Assembly: GCA_036768485.1 (NCBI GenBank)
Contig: JAVLUZ010000154.1
Location: forward strand, 2,376,529-2,440,528
DNA length: 64,000 bases
Direction of reading: 5' to 3'
Source of the DNA: Mermis nigrescens
Taxonomy: Eukaryota > Nematoda > Enoplea > Mermithida > Mermithidae
The notes under the pieces were generated by a model. That model made no database searches, was not told the DNA's origin, and saw only the letters and a list, made by a program, of their open reading frames with translations. The position numbers were made by a program, and so were the translations under genes. Shown piece by piece: positions 32,941-45,697 of the stretch (positions are counted from its first letter, which is position 1; every line of letters begins with the position of its first letter).

Positions 32941-34454
32941 CTTTCATTGCCACCTACATAACGCCTTAGAGTTCCGCGATTTTACCATTTTAAGAGCTAA
33001 GTGTTACCTTACAAACGATTTGTAATAGAAAATAAAACTGGCGAGACACGCCAAAATGTTTTGTCATTTTTATCCTCATAATCTTGGTTTTGAATCTCTT
33101 AGATGATAAGATATGCAGCAAAACTTTCTGATATTGGTATTAAACTCTAGTTTTGATTAAAACAATGACATAAAAAACCTGGAAATTTGAGTTTTTTAAT
33201 GCTGGAAAATGCAAAAATCTCATATTAGACACATATCTGATATTTATGAAAATTAAAGAATTCTACATCTTAACGTGACGTAGGCGTAATTATATAAATT
33301 TTAACAAATGGCTTACAGTTCTAACGATGCAGCAAACTTTCTGATATCGTTATTAAACTGTAATTTTGATTAATACATTGACGTAAAACACTGGAGATTT
33401 GAGCTTTTTAATGCAGGGAAATGCAAAAATCTTATATTAGACACATATCTGATAATTTTGACAATTGAAAAATTTTGCAGCTTTACTCGACGTAAGCTTA
33501 ATTATATAAATCATAACCAAGGGATTATGCATATTCGAAATGCGGAGCTTCCTGCATTAGAATGCAGCTAATTCATTAGGTTATGTTTGATTGAGACGTT
33601 AAAATTTCTTATGTAGATATGTAAGACGTTTGCAAGACGTATTGTGCGATTGTCTATTTATATATGTCAAAGCATGGCCACAATTCATAAGAATATAACA
33701 AATTAAGCGATAGATGGACAAAGCGTAATGATATTATTATCAATATTATTATTAATAATATTATTAATATTATTATTATTATTATTATCATAAATTTTTA
33801 TGAAAACTATTATGAACAGTATTATAATGAATATTATTAATTTTAATATTATACTTATACAGTATGAATATTTCAGTTTTTTATTATTATTTATATTGCA
33901 TTTGATAATTGTAATTATTAATTATCAAGATATTTTTTATATTACTCTTCATAATTGCATTTATTATTTTATTAAATAATAAAATTACTGATATAAATGC
34001 ACAGTTATTGTTATTAATTGTATCAACAATAATTTTGTTAATTAATGATTAATTTTTTATTCATCAGAATTTTATTTAAACTCAGATTAATTATTGTTAC
34101 CTTAATGCATTTAAAATTATACATTATTTTTTTCCTATCATAATTATTTAGATTATTATAATTGTAATTACTATTTGAATTTGATTTTAATAACATTTAT
34201 CATGAAATAAAATGAGTAATTACTATAATTAAAAATAAATATTTTAAGCCAACTTATTCTGTTTTATTATCTATTTCACTGTTATTTTTTCCTATTTTGT
34301 ATTATTAATTTAAAAATTTTATCGATTAATAAAATATAATGTTTTTTAATTAAGATTAAAAATAATTATAAAGATATCCAGTTACAAGTAAATAAATAAT
34401 ATATCAATTATGTACTTATTTGTATAATATTATTAAAAAAAATATTTTTACGTA

Positions 34455-36250
34455 AAATGATAAAAATTCAACATATAATCATTCTTAGTATTTGAGTATT
34501 ATTTGTTTAATTCTTATTTTTTCTTATTATTAATTTTACTTTATAAATTATATTGATGGAATAATATCATTTATTTTTATTATGATTAAAAATAATAATA
34601 AAGCTTTTTAGTTACAAATAAGTAAATAATATATATAATAATCAATGTAATTCTTTATACTTTGTGAATATTGAAATAAATAATCATCCATTAATTAAAG
34701 TAAAGGTAATAATAATAATAATATTAAGATTACTAATAATGATAATATAATAATAATATTAATAATATTTATAAATAGAAAAAAATTAAAATAATAAAAA
34801 TATTACAAATAATATGAATATTAATTAGAATAATCAGATTGATACCATTATTAAAAATAATATCAATAGTAGGGATAATAATAAGGAAATATTAAAAAAA
34901 ATATTAGGTGGTAATAAGAACATGAATAAAATTTTACTATTATAATACGTAGTCTTGATATTGACAGATTTGACTAGGATAATATTAACAAAATGAGTAT
35001 TATGAAAAATTGCAGTGTTAAAATTAATCATTATTTTACTTAATTAACTTGTTAATTATTATTAATTTTTTATTGAGAGTTATATTATAAAGATAGATAT
35101 ACCAAGAAATATGAATTATGAGCCCTCATATTTAAGATAATAGTAATATAAGAAATATTTTGCTTTTATTTCTAAATCTTTTATTAATTTAAGTCAATGT
35201 GACTGAAATATAGTCGTTTTTATCATCGTTATTATTACTGATTTTATTGTTATAATTATTAATAATAATCAAAATATTTTTAATACAAATATAAATATAG
35301 ATATTAATATTTATAATGTAACTTATAATAATTATATACAGATTAACCGCATTATTGGAGTCAATAGCAATACTATCATTAAAAATAATATAATATGATA
35401 TATAAAATAAGTTAAGAAATATAAGAATTAGTTTTACTGTTTATGTCATGTAATTTGGTTATTGATTTTATTAAAATAAAATAAATATTATTAAAAACAT
35501 GATTATCGTGTTTAATAAAATTATAAATAATTTAAAAGCTAATTGATAACACATAAATACATCTTAAACCATATTCATCTTGAAATAAAAAACAATAATA
35601 AACAATATTACAAAATCAAATCTTAAGAACTGTTGATTATGATACATTACTTGCATGATATTTTTAATAACCAAAATATTAGATTGATTGTATTTAAGAA
35701 TCATTTATTATTTTTTAAAAAAATTAGGATGTGATAACTATATTATTACTAAAAATATTAATATTCCCAATAATAATAATAAAAAAAGATTAATAAAAAG
35801 AATAATATCTACAATGCAAATAATAATTAAAAAAATAATATTAATAAGAAGATTTGAAGAATTATTAAAAACAAGAACACCTATAAAAAGATGCTCTTAT
35901 AAAATTAATACTAAATTCATTATTATTAATTACTGAAATAATTATGAATGTTTTTAATAATAAATAAATAGTATTATAAACAAAAATGATTTTAAAGTTG
36001 TTTATATTAAAATAATAAAACAAAATTAGTTAATTATTATTTATGAGCTATCATATGTGCAACATTGGTAATAAAAATGGGATTACGCTTTTATTTTCAA
36101 ATCAGTTGTTAATTAAACTAGAGGTAAATGAATAATTTTAATAATAAAAACAATACTAGTAATATTAATATTAATAATAATGTCATACAAAACATTGGCT
36201 TGATATCATATGCTTCTCTTTGACTTCTTGAGCGCCTTCAAAATTCCAAT
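34455..36250. other. AT-rich segment present only in arm B
   Basis: Extremely AT-rich low-complexity sequence (AATAATAAT and TTAATTA runs) downstream of the SET exon. Only chance ORFs are seen. The matching part is absent from arm A. Confidence 0.6.
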
Positions 36251-36540
36251 CTATTCACACGCACACTTAAGTGTTTGGCCTTGAGTGCTCATAAATTCAT
36301 CACCGTAATTCCAAAACAACTGCGTTAATGTCGGTATGTCTGTCGAAGCGAAAAATATTACAAAGATATCCCCCGTGGATGTCCGTCTTGGTGAAGGCTT
36401 AACGCTCATGTGCATGCTACAATGGTTGATAAGACGTCCAAAACGTGATGGTTTGCCTGCAGGGGTTTCTTTGTGCGCATTTATCGTGTACCATCGTCCG
36501 TCAAAATGGAAATCCAATCTATATCTAAACCCAAAACAAC
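36251..36540 (-). CDS. SET domain, C-terminal half (B)
   Basis: An open frame after a possible acceptor (TTAAAG, or CACATAG 13 bp earlier) reads GFRYRLDFHFDGRWYTINAH, then SRFGRLINHCSMHMS and later TQLFWNYGDEF, ending at a stop (36,251-36,253). RxxNH is the S-adenosylmethionine/pseudoknot motif of SET domains, and NYGDEF corresponds to the ELxYDYG motif. Together with 36,807-37,047 it would make a near-complete SET domain of KMT5A-like arrangement. Neither acceptor gives a clean phase match with the preceding exon (which ends in phase 2), so a frameshift or a mis-called junction is likely. Arms A and C do not contain this exon in the window. Confidence 0.7.
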
Positions 36541-36806
36541 CTTTAATGCATATCTATGTGTTCTTTAATAAAATATATTTTAATCAATTAATTGAAAAAG
36601 TTTAGCATAGCTTATAGAAAACTTGATAAAAGAAACGAATATGGTAAAGTTAAAAGACTTTATAAAATTTCAATTGATAAATACTTTCTAAATAAAACTG
36701 TATTGCTAAATAAATAATAAATTATAAAATTCTATATACAATGCTATTATTGTATAAATTTCATCAATAAAAAAGATGCACTAGTAAAAATCTTAATATA
36801 ATTTAC

Positions 36807-37047
36807 GCAGACATTATCCTTCTAAGATCTTCATCTGTGACGCTGTTTAAAATGGCGTGGAACTGAGTCTTTTTAAAGAGTTGGCCTTTGTAATCCCATA
36901 TAATTTCGTCTTTCATGAAAGCTTTCGTTGTAAAAACACCTCTGTTTAATATTGGCAGATTTTGACAAATTTGTAGTCCTGGCCAAGATTGCTCCATTGA
37001 TATTTGCATTAGACGATTATGGTCGCGGATTGGTGAAAAATGAGTAG
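36807..37047 (-). CDS. SET domain, N-terminal half (B)
   Basis: Counterpart of 27,417-27,657, of the same length (241 bp) and with the same splice sites. It is open throughout with a few substitutions: Cys to Trp before the DYKG motif and Arg to Cys in the LQIRQ stretch. The Cys-to-Trp change in the first SET motif may affect function. Confidence 0.75.
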
Positions 37048-37697
37048 CTAAATATGAGAATTCGCTTATAATGCAGAATTTACCATATAAAGGGGGTCTT
37101 ATATTATGCTAAAATTGTCAAAAGTTTCAGTAAAAAAATTGTTCGTTGGCACAAATTGAACCAAATTATCGTTATTTATCGTCAATTTTAATTCAAAACC
37201 TATTAATTTGAAGAAAAATTTTGGACATTTTTTTGGAATAAAGGCATTTCGTAAAAAAGGTATAGTTAGCTTTTGATATAAAACGTATATGAAATAATAA
37301 GAGTTAGCATACATTTTATGGATTTACATAAAACATATACTTATTTATATTTTAGAAATGAACAATTTTTTATTTAACAATTTAGAGAACAGTTACAGAC
37401 AGAAGGCATATTCCTAGGACCAGAACAAGTTTGTATTCCTTCTACTATAGGTATTATTAAATCTCAAAAAACCTCGTATAAATACATCTTGAATAGAAAA
37501 AATTTGCAGAAAAACATATACTCGGTTTAGCAATAGCATTAATTTAAGGTTACAAAAAATATATACAATATTTAGCCAAAAAACTTTAAATTAAAAAAAA
37601 TGCTAATATAAAGATATGAGTAATACAATGATGGAATTAATAAGGTTTAAGAACATAGCTTAAGATAATGTACAATTAAGAGTTAACCATAAGTTAC

Positions 37698-37772
37698 CTG
37701 ATATCAAGCCCTTCAGTCTAGCAGAATTTCGTGCTTGACGGAACTTATCCAGAACGGATAAATACGCAGTAT
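37698..37772 (-). CDS. 25-codon linker exon (B)
   Basis: Same length, phase and splice sites as 26,698-26,772. One Ser in the C-terminal part is Gly. Confidence 0.6.
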
Positions 37773-37967
37773 CTATAAAATAAAAATCTAGATAAATGAA
37801 TTAATAATGGAGTTAATGTAAAACATTCCTCATATATTACAAATGTATTAACTTATTTTTGAAGAGATTGATAAGTAATATTTACTTTCAGGCTTAAACT
37901 TGCCGGGATTACGTATTCATGTATACAGAAACGTCATTAAGTACGTTTAGCGCATTGGTACTACAGC

Positions 37968-38193
37968 CATAGGTGGGCAGCACCGAAATTCTGGGGGAGG
38001 GGTGAAAAAATTTCAGGGGGTGAAAAAAATTTTAAAGGTCAAAAATTATCTTAAAAGTGTTTGCATGGCGTAAAAAAACCATTTTTCGATGTTTGTCGTA
38101 GAGCACTATCCAATGGCATTTAAAAATTGCTAAAAAAGCAAAAATAATTTTTTCTGGGGGGTTTTTTGATTTCTAGGGGGGTATTTCAACTTC
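37968..38193 (+). mobile_element. hAT-like MITE truncated by deletion (B)
   Basis: Counterpart of 26,233-26,502. Its distal end was lost together with most of the FN3 exon: the element runs directly into FN3 sequence at about 38,193. Confidence 0.8.
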
Positions 38194-38289
38194 CATAGGA
38201 TATGATAGATTCATCCGAAGTCCACTGAAGACATACAGATTCAGAAGTACAGCAAGTTATTACTGGTTTGTGACAAACTTCTGGTTTTC
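38194..38289 (-). pseudogene. FN3 exon, truncated (B)
   Basis: Only the first 32 or so codons remain, through SDESIISY. A deletion corresponding to about 525 bp of copy A removed the rest of the domain and its donor and fused it to the interior of a MITE. Copy B therefore cannot make this FN3 domain. Confidence 0.85.
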
Positions 38290-38762
38290 CTAAAATGAAT
38301 TTAATACAAGCTTTAGAAATTGAATACTACATGAATTCATTATATTGTAATACTAAATATATAAGAATTTAAAATACATCATCACTTGAAATATAAGTAT
38401 ATTTTATTACATTTTAACATTTGAAGTAATATATTGTCTTATATTTTGTATGACATTCTATGCTAAATATTAATATTTAAAATAAATAGGCTAAATTAAA
38501 GTAGGATTTTAGGCGTTATCCGAAAATTTACTGCAATATAATTATTTCACTAAATAACTTATTAATTTTGTATTTTTAGGTTACTCTTTCAATTATTAAT
38601 ATACACTTCAGGTGTTAAAAAAACTAAGTTCCCGTCTAATAATAAGGGGAAATATTTGAATAATTTTGTTATTTATTAATATTACTATTCACTTTTGTAA
38701 ATTAATTATTAGTTATTAATTTCAATGATTATATAATTGAAAATATGTTAAATATCATTTAC

Positions 38763-38831
38763 CATCATTCATAAGAAAACTAACGACTCCGGATGGATTG
38801 CAGGCTCTTTCAAACGAATTGTCGCCAGATT
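38763..38831 (-). CDS. Short 23-codon linker exon (B)
   Basis: Same length and phase as 25,110-25,178. Splice sites are intact. Confidence 0.6.
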
Positions 38832-39373
38832 CTAAACATAAATACTGCAAATTTATTGTTATACTACTTTCAGCATAACAATTAGAAATAATTTATAATT
38901 AAATAATAACAGATAAATTAAAATTGGAGCGATATAATTGCTTATAAATTATTTATTTAAAAATTCGAATATTTCAGTTTATTTAAATACCACTTTCAAT
39001 AATTTGCTTCACATGAATTAGAGAGTGTTGTTTTACGAGTACATGAATTTTTCTGCCATTTCAGCATTAAAACATGTTTTTGGACTTAATTTGGGTTCAA
39101 GATAAGCTTATTTTAGGATCCATTGATAATACGTCTGACACCCTACACTAACATCGAGGCCTACTGTGTTTCTATAGTTAAGACTACAATATAGTGCATA
39201 AATAAAATAAAATTAGACATCTAGAACGTTGGTCAAAACGAGAGTAATCACAAAAGAGAACGAGGTATTCCAATGAACTCTGCATAACCTTATTGAGAAA
39301 CATAAAAACATTAATTTATTACCTATCAAATTTAATCAATTAAATGTTAACTATATGAATTACAATTATTTAC

Positions 39374-39700
39374 CATTGTTTGAAAATAACAATGGCGTCG
39401 GTGTTCTGTGGCTATAGGCTTTTACACAAGGCACGACATCAGTCAGATTGTAAAAGTCATTGCTGTTGTCGTCGTTGAGGCTACAATCCTCTTCATTGCT
39501 GTCGTTGCTATCACTGCTGCCGCCGTTTTCGTCATCATTGCCAATGCCGTCATTGTTGTCGCAACCGACAACAATGACGTCATTGCCAACATCTTCATCT
39601 TTATTGCTGTTGTCTTTGTCGTCTTTGTTGTCGCAGCTGCTGTTATCATCATCGCCATCTTCATCAAAATTGCCATCGTCATTGCCGCCACTCCCAGTTT
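39374..39700 (-). CDS. Acidic Gly/Asp/Asn-rich exon (B)
   Basis: 327 bp, the same length as copy A, phase 1-1, open from acceptor to donor on the minus strand. Differences are scattered substitutions. Confidence 0.7.
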
Positions 39701-40061
39701 CTATAATTGATTAAGCTTCTCATAATGAAATAATGTACTGATTTGCATGAATTCACATATTACATTGTCTTTTTGACATGATTATTCAATTATAATGATT
39801 GGTTGGGTGCATGTTTGATGGAAGTTTAATACACATAGTCATTTATTTCCTTGAAATGTAAGATATTATCGAATATGAACACATTTAGCAAAATAGTTAG
39901 TATTGTTGCTTATCACAAGTACTCTTTTTCAGGTGAAATTTATAATAAATAATTTAGGAATAAATAAGGGAAACGGTGTCAGATTTTTTTGTTCGTAACA
40001 AATTATACAATTTTAAACTGAAATATTCGATATAATTTTAAGAAAAATCAGAAGGATGTAC

Positions 40062-40349
40062 CTCTGACTGTAAGTCGTGCCTTGGTAGTTTGGAAGCCGC
40101 TCGCATTGCATGCTTGGCATGAATACTCGCCTGCGTCCGCCATTGATACCATTGCAATGGTCAAGGTGGCAAAGTCGGATGCCAAAGAAGTTGCCATATT
40201 TTTGGCGGGAATTAGATATTCATCGTTTTTTAGCCATTGTATTCTTGGACGGGGTATGCCTTTAAATGAGCATTCAAATTGAACCAATTCCCCCTCATTG
40301 ACCTTCAAGTCTTTGAGAGATTTTGTAAATTTGGGTTGCTGTCTATCAA
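40062..40349 (-). CDS. Ig I-set domain exon (B)
   Basis: A 288-bp exon with an intact frame. It has Glu in the D-x-G-x-Y-x-C motif (ADAGEYSCQACNASG), where copy A has a stop. Core Cys, Trp, Tyr and Cys are all present. Confidence 0.9.
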
Positions 40350-41176
40350 CTGAATAAAATGTGAAATAATTATTTATTAAATATAATGAATTAAATATTT
40401 AGAATAATTATTAGATGAGGATTAAAAATGTATTGATTATGGTTTAGGTTTAATATAAGATCGTCTGATGTTTTATTAAAAAGAAATTAAACCTGGAATA
40501 ATTACACTTTTTTTTGTTTAAATTGATATATATGTATTAATTCTACAATAGATGTGCAAAAAAATATTTAAAAGTATAGATATGCTAAAAAACATTTAAA
40601 TTGCAGTAAATTGAACAACATACAAATTAATGTTTTTATACTTTTTGAATATGGTAAACTAATAAGAATCATTAGACTCAATTTTACCGGAAAATATCGT
40701 TGATCTCATTTATAGTAATAATGGGAAAATCATAATCTAAATTGCTTAAAAAGTATCGAAAAAATATGATTTATTAAAAATTAAGTGATTTTAGTTGTAG
40801 AAATGCATGAATCATTTAAATTCTGATTTTGATGGCAGAAGTCATATTATTTGACGTCAAAGATTTTGGTTACATATTAAGACCTAGGATAACTAAAATT
40901 AGTAAAATAAGATTGCTGTGAATACTTTTACCGTCATATTAAATGCTGTTTGGCGTTCAATAATAATTTATGTGCAGTATTTCTAACATTATATCTAGAG
41001 ACGGTTTATTAAAAGCTAATCTTTTTTTAACAAAATGTCTTCAATGATGCGGATTATATATTATTATCTAAGGAACATTCATGACCTATAAGAATAAAAT
41101 TGAACCTTATGTATACGTAAATTCTGCATTATAAGTAGTCATAATATACAAAAAGGTAAAATATGAGTATAATTAC

Positions 41177-41283
41177 CTTGTCCGTAGAGTAATTGATCAG
41201 TTGTTTCTACAATTTTGCGGGTTAATTGTAGATTTGGTGGCTCATAATGTTTCTTCAAAACTGCTTCGGAATGCTGCATGTAC
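41177..41283 (-). CDS. Tyrosine-recombinase catalytic exon 3 (B)
   Basis: Open exon with QHSEAVLKKHYEPP: His and nucleophile Tyr are retained at the same spacing, with one Ser-to-Leu change between them. Splice sites match copy A. Confidence 0.75.
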
Positions 41284-42074
41284 CTTTGCGAGAAAATAAA
41301 ATGCCAAGATAATCCTACATTTAATATGATAATACACAAAATGGAATAATTTTTACTAATAACTATGTTTTTAATTCAAAATTCTATACAGCATAAATGG
41401 GCAGCGCCAAAAGTCTGAGTGAGTGCGAGTATTTTATTTCAATTTTGTTGAAAACATCATAAATATTTATGATCAGACATGCATTCTAATGTCTAGACTA
41501 CAAGAATGATAAAATTAAAGATAATATGATGAAAGTATAGCCAAAATGAATGGCAAGAATCATCTGATGAAAACACAGCCATAATGTTTGGCAAAAATTA
41601 AGCTAAAATCAAACACTGTACATTAATGTACTTTTTGCTATTTTACCTAAGTTTTGACGTCATTTTGCCTAAAAAGAGCCTCAATTTATGAGACCCCTAT
41701 CGGTCCTCCTTTGCTGCTATGTTAATTTACATATTCAAAATATCTAGGTTTCCTTTTAAACATGTATGTTAAAAAAAAACAGATATTTTAAGTTGTTTCA
41801 GCAAAACAACTTGAATAAAAAATTAAATTTGATAAAAACTAAACATTTATTCCTAAATTCTGCAATAACATTTTAGATGTAATCTATAATTTTAGTTATT
41901 TCGATACATATGTATAATTTTAAATAAAATGATACTAGGGAAAGAATTATAGAATAGAGCAATACTGTTTAAAACTTTTTTTCAATCAATAAAAAATAAC
42001 AAATGTATAGTTTAACCCGAAAATCATAAAGCTAATGTTTGCAAAACATTTAATTAAATTATAATGAATTGTAC

Positions 42075-42278
42075 ATATTAACATTGGCCTTTGTTTTCTT
42101 ATCATTTTCCAGTGCTCGAGCATTGAGATGGATTGCGGTTCAGTGGTTGTATACCCGGTTGCCTAGCAGGAGTCTTTTGATTGGAATATGTTGAAGTGTT
42201 TCACGGCCTCATTCAATTTCGATCCAGTGAAATTGATGAAAAAGTATTTTTAGAGAATCATCCGATGATCGATTAATC
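42075..42278 (-). pseudogene. Tyrosine-recombinase catalytic exon 2, frameshifted (B)
   Basis: Counterpart of 21,661-21,870 but missing two A in the Lys-Lys-Tyr run and with further indels, so the frame is broken. The HxxR-box region is damaged. Confidence 0.75.
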
Positions 42279-43402
42279 CTAAAATAATGGATTAATCCCT
42301 TAGTTTTTTTTAATGTAAGTGTTATGGTTTGTATTACTATATTCCTAATGTTGATAATTTGAATAATTAATTTATCAATACTAATAATAAATAAATACAG
42401 CATATTAATATGTAAAATTATTGTATTATGAAGAAAAACTTATTGTGTGATTAAAAATGCTCATAATGATTATACATTTTTTGGTTATTAAATATCTATA
42501 ATTGATCTTCGTTAATTGGTTAATTGAAAATTATACCTATTTTTTTCTTTTAATTGAAGAATAATTTCAATAATTAATTTACTAATAATAGTAATATTTA
42601 TTTTTAATAATTAATAGTAAATTTCAAAATTACGTAAATAATGTATTATGAAGGAAAGCGTATGATAATGATTAATAAAGCTCATAATGATTATACAATT
42701 TTTGGTTATTAAATATACATAATTTATCTTCGTTAATTGATTACTTGAAAATTATACATACTTTTTCTTTTTAATTAATGAGTAATTCCAATAATTAATT
42801 TGTAATAATAGTAATATTTATTTTTATCAATTAATAGTAAATTGCAAATAAAATAAATATATTAATGATGAATAGTAAAATAAATTTATAAATTATTAAT
42901 AATATAATGAATATATTAAAAAGTAATACAAGTATGTATTATAAATCTTATTTAATGTGAAATAAAGTAAGACATGAAAATCATCAATAAAGCATACAGC
43001 GAACATACACATTTTTGGTTAGCAAATTACACATCAGCGATCTGTTGAATCATGAATAGAAATATAAAGCCTTTTATTTTATTAAATTTTAATAAATATC
43101 ATATCATTACTATACAATATTAATACTTTGAATTATTAATAATTAGTAAATTTAAATTATTATTAATTCTTTTAATAATTAAGTTTCAGAAATTAATATC
43201 TTGATACTAGTAATATGAAGAAAAATCATTTTAATAATAATAAAGCATTCACTGTATATATACTTTTTGGTTAATAAATATACCGTAAGCAATCTGGCGT
43301 AAAGAATCAATAGAAAATTTTGTTATTACAGTGAAAATATATTTTTTACATATTAAGTTGGGAAAAAATTTTTATTCATATTCTTAAAATAGATTAGAAT
43401 AC

Positions 43403-44002
43403 CATTTAGGACGAATATGAATCTCATAATATTTGAAGTAAATTTTCATCGGAGTCAGTACAAATGTGGCAGGACCTTGTTGTCTGTCTTTATTGCTCAG
43501 CCACCAACACTTGTAGATTGCTCCGCTTGGACATGTACTCATCTAGGGTCAAATTGTTAGCGACAGATGGTCTTTGAAACTTTCAGCCCAATATTATGGA
43601 AATGCAGATACGGTAGATCTTTTCCTCGTCATCGAATGTTATTTGTCCGGCTTTCATTTTATTCCTCAATTCCTGGTCTAATCGTTTATAATCAGGGTTG
43701 TAAAATAGATTTTGGATTCGTCATCGATCTTCAAGGACTTTGTAGCTTTCTCTAAAACCTTTGACTGATAGCGCTGGGTTCGACGCCGAGATATTTCTTT
43801 CTGAACAAGCGACATTTTCTGTGGTAGTTCCGCAAATTTCTTTTTGGATTTTCTGTCAAGTTCAGAATAATATTTGTCGACATGTTTCGCCAAATGCTTG
43901 AAAACATCGAAACAATTCGAAACTGTGTCCGCGCTCATTCCGCCTAACAAGCGGAGATCAGAGATCCACTGTATGACCAAGTTCGAGTGATCGGCCAGAA
44001 GT
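43403..44002 (-). pseudogene. Recombinase N-terminal/catalytic exon 1 (B)
   Basis: The exon starts after TTTTAG with LLADHSNLVIQWISDLRLLG, a helical core-binding-like segment. DVFKHLAKHVDKYYSELD and the linker to the catalytic half follow. A one-base loss after KSLKIDDE shifts the frame. A TGA (43,583-43,585) replaces Gln just before KFQRPSVA, and indels disturb the EHKT Lys region. The 5' half, which copy A lacks, is open here. Confidence 0.8.
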
Positions 44003-44089
44003 CTAAAATTTCACAATTTACCTTGCTAATTTCCTAAAGATTCTATAATAACATTGATAGGGGATGAGCATACAAATGTGAGGAAATAA

Positions 44090-44405
44090 CATTCACATTA
44101 GGGTAGGGGTTTGGGAAAGGTCTTTACCAGACATGCACGTGGGGAGTTTGGGGTTCCAAACCCCCGCCCTCCTCTGAATACTAAATATGGAAAATTTTGC
44201 AGTGAAAAATAAGGCAAAATGAATGCTAAAACGGATAAAAATTGAAAAAAATTCTTCAAACGTGCTTCAATGTGATCCAAAACTGTTTAATGATGTAGTT
44301 TTAACGCAATTTTAGTGTTTGTACCAGGTTTTCGGGGTCCTTTTGGCAAAAACCTCAATATTTGACCCTCAGACTAGCTGCATTCCTCCCCCTTAGATCG
44401 GCCAT
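44090..44405 (+). repeat. Dispersed repeat family 2
   Basis: The mirrored copy is at 58,850-59,165. It contains CATGCACGTGGGGAGTTTGG and a TTTGGCAAAAACCTCAATAT block. Confidence 0.5.
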
Positions 44406-44422
44406 GCTATACCCATATGGTA

Positions 44423-44640
44423 ATGACCATAAATGAGCAGCATCAAAATTCTGGTGTGTGTGTGTGTTTGCGCAAAATTTTTCAAAGGTCCAAAAACGGT
44501 CTTAAAAATGGTATGGTGGTATGGCACTGTAAAATTGCAAACCAAAATACTTCAAAAATTGAATTCAATGGACGACGGTATTTTGATTTCTGGAAGGGGA
44601 TATTCGGCCTTCTGGAGATGGATGCACTTACCACGTTTAT
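44423..44640 (+). mobile_element. hAT-like MITE with TG repeat in place of G-run
   Basis: A family copy (AATGAGCAGCATCAAAATTC... ACGTTTATGTGG) in which the first G-run is a (TG)n tract. It is mirrored at 58,615-58,840, where the tract is a longer (CA)n. Confidence 0.65.
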
Positions 44641-44689
44641 GTGGTCGGACTTCTTCAAAATGGAAAACTGGGAAATTTTGTGGGTAAAA

Positions 44690-44910
44690 TGAAGCAAAAT
44701 GTGGGCAAAACGGATAATATAAAATGTTCTTCTCAAATGCTTCACATTAACAGGAAAGTGTGTAATAATGTAGTTTTAACGCTCTCCTAGTGCTAAACTA
44801 AGTTTTTCAGGTAATTTTGGCACAAAAAAGCTCAATTTCTGACACTCCTCAACACTAGATCGACTGATTACTCTCAGATCGGCAATGCTTTGCATCTACG
44901 GTCATGTATA
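44690..44910 (+). repeat. Dispersed repeat family 2
   Basis: Second family-2 copy flanking the MITE. Mirrored at 58,320-58,605. Confidence 0.45.
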
Positions 44911-45059
44911 AACGCAACTCTACAGGAATGTTTTTGTTTGATTGTTTTAAACTACAAAATGATTTTTCAAGGATGTCAAAATTTTACTATGATGAGAAAT
45001 GAGGGAAAAATAAAGTAGGCAAAGGTCAGGTATCTTGTGTCTGACATTTCTATAAATTA

Positions 45060-45250
45060 ACGTAGCTGTTGTTTCTATTTAACCATATAAGTTTCCAGAA
45101 ATAAAAAGAATCTAAATATTTTAGACACATTACACGATCATAAATACTCTACATGCATTATTTAGTTATTAAGATCTGAAACTTCTTCTAGTCTGAAGTG
45201 CTCAAACAGCATACCACACGTAACATACTTATCTTATTCCATAATAAACT
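45060..45250 (+). repeat. Isolated satellite monomer
   Basis: One degenerate monomer of the 12.7-17.1 kb satellite (CTGAAGTGCTCAAACAGCAT... CACACGTAACATA). Mirrored at 57,980-58,190. Confidence 0.65.
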
Positions 45251-45390
45251 AAACTAACTGTTCTGTTTAATCTTTTTAAGCAATTAGTTTATAATGTTAA
45301 AGCTAAAGTAGATAATATCGACTAATTAATATAAAAGGCAAATTATGCAGTATTTTTAATTAGAATATTGTAGTAGCTGCGTTTGCTTAC

Positions 45391-45697
45391 TTCCAAATCA
45401 GCACACTTTTCTACAGCTTTGGACTTAGTGCAAAAGTAGTAAAAAAGCCAGCAAAACGCCATTTCTATTCTGGCCACAGTGGCTGGAGCAGAACTGGCAA
45501 AGTTCAGATAAACGTTCTTAATTGACCTGATAACATGATCGTCTCGTGGTATTTCCTTGTCCAATCCGTATTTTCGAAGCCTGGCATTAACGGACAATAA
45601 GTGGCCCATTTGTTCGGGGCAAAGATATTCAGTGCCTGATGTAGACGGCTGGTCAAAAGCATTCTGTCACCACCTTCTATGTCGTTGTCTTCATCAT
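45391..45697 (-). pseudogene. Recombinase gene: acidic-to-helical exon (B)
   Basis: 307 bp between CATGCAG and GAA|GTAAGC, phase 1 to phase 2. It encodes DEDNDIEGGDR, then, after a frameshift, GHLLSVNARLRKYGLDKEIP and DDHVIRSIKNVYLNF, a helical segment resembling the SAM-like/core-binding region of recombinases. The first third is out of frame with the rest in this copy. Confidence 0.65.

Noticed and set aside
36336..36605. 89-codon + strand ORF
   Set aside because: Antisense of the SET C-terminal exon, which has recognisable motifs on the minus strand.
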